DNA from: Candidatus Hydrogenedentota bacterium
GTDB taxonomy: Bacteria; Hydrogenedentota; Hydrogenedentia; Hydrogenedentales; GCA-2746185
Assembly: GCA_030123645.1 (NCBI GenBank)
Contig: JASJYE010000055.1
Span: 1 to 10,636 of the forward strand
Reading direction: 5' to 3'
DNA: 10,636 bases
The notes below the pieces were generated by a model. That model made no database searches and was not told where the DNA came from. It saw only the letters and a list, made by a program, of their open reading frames with translations. Positions within the stretch are counted from its first letter, which is position 1, and each line of letters starts with the position of its first letter. Made by a program: the position numbers and the translations under genes. This document shows positions 1-5,064 of the stretch, piece by piece.

Positions 1-140
1 ACGATCCAACGTTGAGACAAGGACACCTAATGGGTATCTTTTTTGTCATTGCGAGGAGCGGAGCGACGTGGCAATCTCTTTAACCAAGTGCCTTCGGTTA
101 AAGAGCCGGAACCACCGGTTGGGTAATTGCCACGCCTCGC

Positions 141-318
141 TGTTAAGAACGCTTTTTTTGACAGGATTTACATGATGAACAAGATTCTTGTTTCGGCAGA
201 TTCTGGAGCCGAAATCTTGTCAATCTTGTAAATCCTGTCAAAATCCAAAGGGTATTAGAATGAAGATGGAAGACAGGACCGGCGTTCTTATGCCAATTTC
301 CCGCGGAGCGGGTTCTAA
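141..318. mobile_element. MITE-like palindromic insert inside repeat copy A
   Basis: Comparison with copy B shows that this segment is extra: in copy B the left and right neighbours are joined. Its ends are roughly inverted (GTTAAGAACGC at the left, GCGGGTTCTAA at the right). An exact 9-base inverted pair lies inside it (TAAGAACGC 144-152, GCGTTCTTA 282-290), and the long hairpin at 156-243 forms its core. CTCGC stands on both flanks (136-140 and 319-323), which could be a 5-base target duplication. However, the repeat naturally contains CTCGC-like words, so that match may be chance. No coding capacity was seen. The call as a non-autonomous mobile element is inference. Confidence 0.38.
156..243. 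repeat. Long imperfect hairpin with 31-base arms
   Basis: The arms 156-186 and 213-243 are complementary at 28 of 31 positions. They begin with TTTTGACAGGATTTACA and end with the complement TGTAAATCCTGTCAAAA. A second inner stem TTTCGGC (191-197) / GCCGAAA (208-214) closes the centre. Short units related to ATCCTGTAAATCCTGTCA occur as dispersed palindromes in many bacterial genomes. This looks like one of them rather than a terminator, because no gene runs into it. Confidence 0.72.
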
Positions 319-362
319 CTCGCAATGACACGGTGGGGTGATTCATTCCGTGAAATATCCGG

Positions 363-441
363 GCTGGCCAGCATCGCTGAGTTGGAAAAGAACTCGGCTA
401 TTCTCACCCGAAAGATCCGCAACGGGGAATTTTTAACCTGA
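363..441 (+). pseudogene. C-terminal tail of a truncated gene beside repeat A
   Basis: Immediately right of repeat A, the plus strand reads LASIAELEKNSAILTRKIRN and then GEFLT before a TGA stop at 439-441. The amphipathic, charged composition is typical of a real protein C-terminus. The stop is directly followed by an ATG (442), as between genes of a tight operon. Upstream the frame continues only through repeat-derived sequence to a stop at 316-318, so no start or N-terminal body remains. The parent protein is not recognised. Interpretation as the remaining end of a gene cut away by repeat A is inference. Confidence 0.35.
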
Positions 442-606
442 ATGCGCGCACATGAGCTCATTGGATTGGGCATAGCCTGCGTGGACGTGGTTCACCGTCT
501 CGAGGACATGCCCCGTTGGGAGGACCCCAAGAGACCCATCACGCAACAACTCGCCTATCATTCACACAATAGTCGCGCACCGGCTCGTCAACGCCAAGTT
601 TACTGA
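442..606 (+). pseudogene. N-terminal fragment of a PfkB-family carbohydrate kinase
   Basis: A 54-codon frame starts with ATG directly after the preceding TGA. Its first 40 residues, including IGLGIACVDVVHRLEDMPRW, follow the pattern of the N-terminal strand and Asp motif of PfkB/ribokinase sugar kinases (G-x-G/A-x-x-x-D-x-x-x-x-x-x-x-x-P). Family members have about 300 residues. Here similarity stops after about residue 40 (AYHS), and the frame then reads NSRAPARQRQVY and ends. The Gly-rich substrate-binding and ATP/anion-hole regions are absent. It is therefore a remnant, most likely left by a deletion joining it to the tail of the next gene. The family call rests on pattern recognition over a short stretch. 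Confidence 0.45.
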
Positions 607-649
607 GATGTCAGAGACTAAGATAGATGCCACGAGGCAGAGGGAGTAG
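566..649 (+). pseudogene. Possible C-terminal tail of a second deleted gene before the SDR gene
   Basis: In the frame one base off the kinase fragment, the plus strand reads TIVAHRLVNAKFTEMSETKI and then DATRQRE, with a TAG at 647-649. That is two bases before the SDR start codon at 652, and such a tight stop-start junction is typical of an operon. The apparent change from coding frame 442 to this frame near 560-570 is where a deletion joint would lie. No family is recognised in the 27 residues. They could be chance, but the spacing and composition favour a gene tail. Confidence 0.3.
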
Positions 650-651
650 CG

Positions 652-1359
652 ATGAAACTCGAAAATAAAGTAGCCGTCATCACCGGAGCTGGACGAGGTA
701 TTGGAGAAGCCATCGCCGTTGCATTCGCACGGGAAGGCGCCAGGGTCGTGTGCGCAGCGCGCAGCAAGGACGAAATCGACCGGGTTGCGCGTGAAGTGGA
801 CGGGCTTGCAATCGTATGCGACGTCGCGCAGGAAACCGACACGAAGAACCTTATCGACCAAAGCCTGGAAGCCTATGGGCAAATAGACATACTCGTCAAT
901 AACGCCGGGGCCGTTGCTCGTTTAGCGGTGCACGAATTGCCTGTTGAAGATTGGGACAACGTGATTAACGTGACACTGCGCGGCACCTTCCTGTGCACCA
1001 AGTTCGCATTGCCGGCAATGCTCGAACGTAAAAGTGGCTGTATAATCAATATTTCTTCCGGCGCCGGTAAGCAGGGCGTTCCCAACCGCTCAGCCTACGT
1101 TGCCGCCAAGCATGGCGTGAATGGTTTCACGAAAACACTGGCGGCTGAGTATCTCACTAAGGGGATCCGCCCGCATGTCATTTGCCCCGGACCCACCGTT
1201 TCCCGTATGCGCAGCGAAGGATTTCCAGACGAGGATCCCCGGACCCTTATCCAGGCGGAGGACATCGCCGACGCCGCCGTCTTCCTGGCGGCCCAAGAAC
1301 ACACGGCATACACAATGGAGGTAGTCGTGAATCCAGGGCAAGTTATCAAGAAAATATAG
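652..1359 (+). CDS. Short-chain dehydrogenase/reductase (SDR), FabG-like
   Basis: This 235-residue protein is a classical SDR: a cytoplasmic NAD(P)-dependent oxidoreductase acting on a carbonyl/hydroxyl group of an unknown substrate. It shows the Rossmann glycine motif TGAGRGIG (11-18), the adenine-contact CDV (56-58), NNAG (83-86), Asn106, and the catalytic Ser136, Tyr149 and Lys153 (YVAAK), with PG at 179-180 after the beta-6 strand. The length is slightly below the usual 245-250. ATG 652 is preceded by AGGGAG at 641-646 with five bases of spacing. The C-terminal NPGQ stands where many SDRs have the DGG/NGG-like end. Coding remnants directly upstream, one of them PfkB-like, suggest it was the last gene of a sugar-related operon. 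The specific reaction cannot be read from sequence; a FabG role in fatty acid synthesis is unlikely without fab neighbours. Confidence 0.93.
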   Translation: MKLENKVAVITGAGRGIGEAIAVAFAREGARVVCAARSKDEIDRVAREVDGLAIVCDVAQETDTKNLIDQSLEAYGQIDILVNNAGAVARLAVHELPVEDWDNVINVTLRGTFLCTKFALPAMLERKSGCIINISSGAGKQGVPNRSAYVAAKHGVNGFTKTLAAEYLTKGIRPHVICPGPTVSRMRSEGFPDEDPRTLIQAEDIADAAVFLAAQEHTAYTMEVVVNPGQVIKKI

Positions 1360-1798
1360 ACCCGGATTTCCCGTATAGAGCAGTCGTCCTTAGAATGGGC
1401 TGACGGGCGTCCCGCCATTGAGCAGCGCGCTTGGGGCGGTGCTGTCCTTCGCAAATAGTAGATCGTGAAGCCTCCACGCGGCTTCACTCCATTCGTAGCG
1501 ATCATGGAGGGGCAACTCAAGCAGATTAGCGAATGGAGATGCTCGATTCGAAGTTGCAGCTTCCATCGGCGTTTCTTTGTTGTGCCCCAAACGCTTCGCT
1601 CCTGGGGTCCATCTAGGAACTTCAGTTGTCTTAGAGGAGAGGAAAAGCAGGCATAGAATAAGGAATAGAGAATACTCTAAAGATGGCAGATCTCTCCTGC
1701 ATATCATGAGAGCTCAGCGGCGCGGATAGTCCGCGTCCGCTGCATATACAACCAGACTCGAAGCGAAGGCGCCGGCAGACCGACACCCCTCATTGACC
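1360..1798. other. Spacer between convergent SDR and VOC genes
   Basis: No recognised gene lies here. The minus strand holds an open frame of 105 codons (1707 down to 1390) whose beginning looks like a short hydrophobic leader (YSLFLILCLLFLSS). Its later part includes HDRYEWSEAAWRLHDLLFAK, which reads like plausible protein. However, no ribosome binding site stands before its ATG, other frames over the same stretch are also open, and no family is recognised. A decayed gene or a non-coding dispersed element is as likely as a real gene. A strong hairpin lies at 1715-1742. No T-run terminator follows the SDR stop. Confidence 0.4.
1715..1742. repeat. GC-rich hairpin, possible terminator of converging transcripts
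   Basis: CAGCGGCGCGGA (1715-1726) pairs with TCCGCG and CCGCTG (1730-1742), giving 12 base pairs with a 3-base loop (TAG) and one bulged T at 1736. It lies 57 bases beyond the stop of the minus-strand VOC gene. No T-run follows on either strand, so intrinsic termination is doubtful. It may instead protect the 3-prime end of an mRNA or be a small dispersed palindrome. Confidence 0.45.
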
Positions 1799-2188
1799 TC
1801 AGGATTTCTTTTTCATCACCTGCAATAGAACGCCGTGCGCCGATTTCGGGTGTACGAAGAAGACGCCGTCCATGTCATCCGCCGGAATGATCTGCGCGCC
1901 GCCCGCCTTTAGTTCGCTCTCCGCCTTTTCAACGTCGTCCACGGCCAACGCTACGGTGTGGACGCCTTCGCCGCGTTTTTCGATAGCGCGGCCTACCGCC
2001 GAATCGGGACTGAGCGGCGCCACCAGTTCGATGAACGTTCCATCGGCCAAACGGAAGACGGCTTGCTTACCAATGCCGGGCGTTTCCAGGCTATTTGTCA
2101 ACTCCATACCTAATTTTTTATAGCTTTCGATAGCTACGTCAATGTCTTTGACGCGGATAACGACGTGGTCGATGCCTGTTATGGCCAT
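1799..2188 (-). CDS. mce: VOC-superfamily protein, methylmalonyl-CoA epimerase-like
   Basis: The 129-residue protein is a single vicinal-oxygen-chelate (glyoxalase) unit built as two beta-alpha-beta-beta-beta modules (about 5-60 and 74-124). The closest family pattern is methylmalonyl-CoA epimerase, which interconverts the (S) and (R) forms so that the mutase can pass propionyl units to succinyl-CoA. Matching landmarks are IDHV (6-9), FIELVAPLSPDS (52-63), a KRGEGVH stretch ending at His77, HPK (113-115) and GVLLQV (119-124). Likely metal ligands are His8, Glu54, His77 and Gln123. In the characterised bacterial enzyme the second and fourth ligands are Gln and Glu, so the two appear exchanged here. 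The start at 2188 is set by AAGGAGAA just upstream; the frame extends further 5-prime, but without family similarity. No mutase or carboxylase gene is nearby. Another VOC activity remains possible. Confidence 0.86.
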   Translation of the reverse strand: MAITGIDHVVIRVKDIDVAIESYKKLGMELTNSLETPGIGKQAVFRLADGTFIELVAPLSPDSAVGRAIEKRGEGVHTVALAVDDVEKAESELKAGGAQIIPADDMDGVFFVHPKSAHGVLLQVMKKKS

Positions 2189-2573
2189 GTGTGTTCTCCT
2201 TCGTTTTAGATTCGTTTGAGAGCTTTCAACTCTTCTTTCTGACGCAACTATGCCAATCGGGCGCGCTGGGTTCAAGCGGACAGGCTTTGCGATGGCCCCG
2301 CCTTGTTCGCGATTCGGGGCACTCGCGCCGGCGCCGGCATGACCAAGACGGTGTCCGCAGGAATGAAAAGGGCTGAAGACCCGATGAGGAGGTCTGGCCG
2401 AATTCGCACGAATTCGACTGAGGGCCGCTTCCGAGGGCTGCGATTGGGCCTTGAACAATCGCAAGAAGGGACCATGACAGAAAACATCGGTGTTGAAAGC
2501 TCGAATTCTTTCACCTACACTGATGAAAACCTGCCCATAATCGGCGCGGGCAGGGTCATATGGGAGATCTCGA
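2189..2573. other. Spacer between divergent VOC and CFI-box genes
   Basis: Both flanking genes read outwards, so their promoters should lie here, but no confident -35/-10 pair was found. Open frames cross the area on both strands without ribosome binding sites or family resemblance. Their sequence, with GCGCCGGCATGACC and CAGGAATG words around 2328-2365, resembles dispersed-repeat DNA rather than genes. CGAATTCG occurs twice, at 2399-2406 and 2410-2417. A leader hairpin lies at 2530-2554. Confidence 0.4.
2530..2554 (+). promoter_or_regulatory. Leader hairpin before the CFI-box gene
   Basis: CCTGCCC (2530-2536) and GGGCAGG (2548-2554) form a perfect 7-base-pair stem with an 11-base loop, 7 bases before the ribosome binding site GGGAG (2562-2566) of the 2574 gene. 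It could influence mRNA stability or be a protein-binding palindrome. No function can be assigned from sequence. Confidence 0.3.
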
Positions 2574-4028
2574 ATGAAGGCTTTGTCCATAAGAAACGTC
2601 CATGGATCTTGGCGGTTTATGAGGTCGCGCTTGTTGCGTGGTCGGAGTTACGCAACGGGCTTCGTGGTTGCGCTGATGGCATTCCTGTTTTTATCGATGG
2701 CGGCCGGGGCGCACGTCCGGCTGGACAACCCGCTTGGGGGCGAGATCTTCGCCGGTGGTGAGATGATTGAAATTCAGTGGGACGCCTACATTTACCACGG
2801 GCCGGGCACTATCGACCTGGATTTTTCGGAGAATGGCGGGACTTCGTATACGCCTATTGTTTCGGACATCCCGATTTTGAGTTCAGCCGAGACGGTTGGG
2901 GCCTACTTGTGGACGGTGCCTGTTATCGACTCGGCCTTGTGCATGGTCAAGGTAAGGTATACGACGGACACGCAAAGCACATATACCGGCACGAGTTCGC
3001 CTTTTACCATAGGCTCTCCAGGTGGTGGAGGCGGTGGAGGTGGTGACGACCCTGGGGACGGCGAGCCGGGCGAATTTATGCTCACCATTGGTCCGTCGAA
3101 GGACAATACGTTATACGAGGACCCGGCCGGTGGGCTGAGCAACGGTGCGGGCGATCATTTGTTCGCGGGTAAGACCGCAGTGGGCAATATTCGCCGAGGT
3201 CTCATCGCCTTCGACATAAACGCTGAGGTCCCCAGCGGCGCTACGATCACCCGCGTATCGCTGTCTCTCAATGTGTCGAAAGTCGCTTCGGCGAGTCCGC
3301 AGGAGGTTGCGCTAATACCGATGGCGGCGGACTGGGGTGAAGGTTCATCGGACGCCCCTCTTGAAGAAGGTATGGGGACCACTGCAACGGATGGCGACGC
3401 GACCTGGATTCATAGTTTTTCGCCGTCATTGCTGTGGGGGACGCCGGGCGGCGATTTCGCATCGGGGACCACCGCAACTGTTAGTGTAGCCGGTACCGGC
3501 TTACATACATTTGTGTCCACCGCCGCGATGATTTCCGATGTTCAATCATGGCTCGACACCCCGGCGAGCAACTGGGGATGGCTCGTCGCGGGAGCTGAGT
3601 CTTTCAGCGGCACGGCGGTTCGTTTTGACACGCGCGAGAACGGTATCGTGGCGAACCGGCCTACCTTGACCGTTGATTTCGACATTGGCGGAGGCGGAGG
3701 TGGAGACGGGAGTTGCTTCATCGCAACGGCGGCCTATGGCACACCGCTAGCAACAGAGATAGGCATTCTCAGAGAGTTCAGGGACGCGTACCTGCTCGAC
3801 ACGTCTCTGGGAGCAGCGCTTGTGGATGCGTATTACCGCATAAGTCCGCCGGTCGCGAACAAGGTATCCGCGAGCCCCGCGCTGGGTGCGGTCGTCCGGC
3901 TATTACTTCTGCCGGTCCTGCTCTTGGCCACTGTCCTTCTGAATTGGCCGGCACTCGCTGGCCTGCTCCTGGCAACAACCTTAGGCACTATAGCGTTGCA
4001 CTGTCGGAGGCCTCATTCTCGAGCATGA
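2574..4028 (+). CDS. Exported Ig-like/DNRLRE-domain protein with CFI-box C-terminal sorting region
   Basis: The 484-residue protein has a signal peptide (hydrophobic 29-42, likely cut after AGA at 46). An Ig-like region of the Kre9/KNH type follows (about 48-147; NPLGGEIFAGG, then IQWD, then YLWTVP). A Gly run (150-157) leads to a DNRLRE-type beta domain (about 168-369; DNTLYE, RRGLIAFDI, SWL, NRPTLTVDF), and a second Gly run covers 372-377. At the C-terminus CFIATAAYGTPLATEIGILR (381-400), with FRDAYLL and YYRISPP, matches the CFI-box CTERM region. Two hydrophobic segments (about 437-455 and 457-475) and a basic tail (RRPHSRA) follow. This layout implies export and membrane or surface anchoring, and the Cys381 motif may be a processing site. 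The start at 2574 has GGGAG seven bases upstream; Met16 would give a more usual signal length but lacks a good site. The ligand is unknown. It is probably monocistronic. Confidence 0.87.
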   Translation: MKALSIRNVHGSWRFMRSRLLRGRSYATGFVVALMAFLFLSMAAGAHVRLDNPLGGEIFAGGEMIEIQWDAYIYHGPGTIDLDFSENGGTSYTPIVSDIPILSSAETVGAYLWTVPVIDSALCMVKVRYTTDTQSTYTGTSSPFTIGSPGGGGGGGGDDPGDGEPGEFMLTIGPSKDNTLYEDPAGGLSNGAGDHLFAGKTAVGNIRRGLIAFDINAEVPSGATITRVSLSLNVSKVASASPQEVALIPMAADWGEGSSDAPLEEGMGTTATDGDATWIHSFSPSLLWGTPGGDFASGTTATVSVAGTGLHTFVSTAAMISDVQSWLDTPASNWGWLVAGAESFSGTAVRFDTRENGIVANRPTLTVDFDIGGGGGGDGSCFIATAAYGTPLATEIGILREFRDAYLLDTSLGAALVDAYYRISPPVANKVSASPALGAVVRLLLLPVLLLATVLLNWPALAGLLLATTLGTIALHCRRPHSRA

Positions 4029-4104
4029 TCTGAGACCTACTCACCCGGATGGCTTCCTCGTTTAGCTCAGAACGACCCGTGGGGGACGAGGCAGAAATTT
4101 TCAC

Positions 4105-4131
4105 TAAAGTTCCCGCTGCATCTGCCGATAA
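4105..4131 (+). promoter_or_regulatory. Sigma-28 (FliA) flagellar promoter
   Basis: TAAAGTTC (4105-4112), an 11-base spacer and GCCGATAA (4124-4131) match the sigma-28 consensus TAAAGTTT-N11-GCCGATAA at 15 of 16 positions with the exact spacing. Transcription would start near 4138, about 37 bases before the ATG at 4175 and its ribosome binding site. The promoter lies inside the longer open frame that begins at 4049, which argues that translation starts at 4175. No other promoter in the window is this clear. Confidence 0.8.
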
Positions 4132-4174
4132 TCCGTATAAGAACGGATTTCGAAATGGCGCAAGGGAGCAGGTC

Positions 4175-5056
4175 ATGCACGTTAATCCACTAGGAAATGG
4201 GCCGGTCGCTGGGGTAGGCGGCCCGCAGGGCCGAGGCAAAGCCCCTGCCACTCAAGACGACTCGGTCCCTTCAGGAACCGATATCATCCACCCGGGACCG
4301 GGCGCCCAAGGCAATGCCCACGGCGTCATTCGCCTTCTGCAGGAAGGGCACTTTCAAGGTGTTTCGGGAGTACGCCTGCAAATCAATTTTCACGAGCAGC
4401 TCGCCGGAATTACCCAGCAATCGCTCGCATTGACAGCCGATACGGGCGCCGAGACCATCCTAGCGGCCCTCGACGCCGTGGTCGCCGATTTTACGGCCAA
4501 TAATGACCTCAGCGCATCGATTCTCGAGGGGATCGCCACGGCCCAGCAGGCCTTCACCGACGCGGCCACGGCCCTCTTCGAAGAATTCCAGAGCGCTTCC
4601 ATCGGCAGTGACCAATTACTCGCTTCGCTTCAGACGGCCTTCGAAGATTTCTTGGCCACAATCGAGGCCGTGGTGCCCGCAGATGGCGCGACCTCCACCG
4701 AAGACGACACGCTTGTGACGGTCTTCATGGACGAGGTGGCGGTTCAGGCAGTCATCCCCACTGGCGGCGACATCATCCCGCTCGACCGGGCCCCGGAAGA
4801 CCCCGGCGACCCTGCCCGCCCGGGCGAGCCCGACTTCGCGGCCTTCCTGCAAGCCCTTGGCGACGCCTTTAGCGGCGCGCTGCAGGATCTCGAATTGGCG
4901 CTCGCATCCGCCGAAAGCACTGTGCCCGAGGTCTCCGAGCCCAAGGGCAACGGCGTGGCCTTCGCGAAGTTCCTCGATATCCTCAACGCGCTCAACGGCG
5001 GCACGGAAGCGGTCGACACAACTACGCTCGGCCCCGAGATCGACACGGCGGTCTAG
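4175..5056 (+). CDS. Uncharacterised acidic Ala-rich protein under sigma-28 control
   Basis: The family is not recognised. From ATG 4175 the product has 293 residues; the start is supported by AGGGAG (4163-4168) six bases upstream and by the sigma-28 promoter at 4105-4131. The frame is also open back to 4049, but that stretch holds the promoter. Residues 1-48 are Gly/Pro-rich and probably disordered. GVIRLLQEGHFQGVSGVRLQ (50-69) looks like a compact conserved core. Residues 70-167 and 220-247 are predicted amphipathic helices, with a loosely repeated L-x-x-L-x-x-A-F pattern; the linker between them is Pro/Asp-rich. The protein is strongly acidic and has no Cys, Trp or Tyr, features seen in many flagellar export substrates. 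There is no signal peptide or membrane segment. A late flagellar, chemotaxis-related or secreted role is inferred from the promoter only. It converges on queG with 8 bases between stops. Confidence 0.8.
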   Translation: MHVNPLGNGPVAGVGGPQGRGKAPATQDDSVPSGTDIIHPGPGAQGNAHGVIRLLQEGHFQGVSGVRLQINFHEQLAGITQQSLALTADTGAETILAALDAVVADFTANNDLSASILEGIATAQQAFTDAATALFEEFQSASIGSDQLLASLQTAFEDFLATIEAVVPADGATSTEDDTLVTVFMDEVAVQAVIPTGGDIIPLDRAPEDPGDPARPGEPDFAAFLQALGDAFSGALQDLELALASAESTVPEVSEPKGNGVAFAKFLDILNALNGGTEAVDTTTLGPEIDTAV

Positions 5057-5064
5057 AATACCGC

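Larger units (their letters stand above)
1..362. repeat. Dispersed compound repeat, copy A (left end cut by window)
   Basis: This stretch is matched in blocks by 7001-7270. The shared blocks are ACGATCCAACGTTGA (1-15 and 7026-7040), a T-rich run ending in TGTCATT, CCAAGTGCCTTCG followed by TTAAAGAGCCGGAACCACCG, and a last block of about 40 bases (321-362 and 7229-7269) that differs at one position. Copy A carries inverted 12-mers TGTCATTGCGAG (44-55) and CTCGCAATGACA (319-330), so the unit is itself palindromic. The block AATATCCGG marks the right edge in both copies; beyond it the sequences diverge completely. Copy A holds an extra segment of about 178 bases that is absent from copy B. Short reading frames crossing it are repeat translations, not genes. 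Confidence 0.88.

Noticed and set aside
1..362. CRISPR array or tRNA within the repeat-rich left end
   Set aside because: Repeats are palindromic and irregularly spaced, no unit recurs with constant spacers, and no cloverleaf with anticodon/TTCRA features was found.
2189..2590. 5-prime extension of the VOC gene to a 263-residue protein
   Set aside because: The extra 134 residues lack family similarity and a ribosome binding site, whereas AAGGAGAA precedes ATG 2188 and the VOC fold starts there.
2303..2761. Plus-strand open frame of 152 codons before and into the CFI-box gene
   Set aside because: It overlaps the signal peptide and first domain of the well-supported 2574 gene in another frame and shows no family features.
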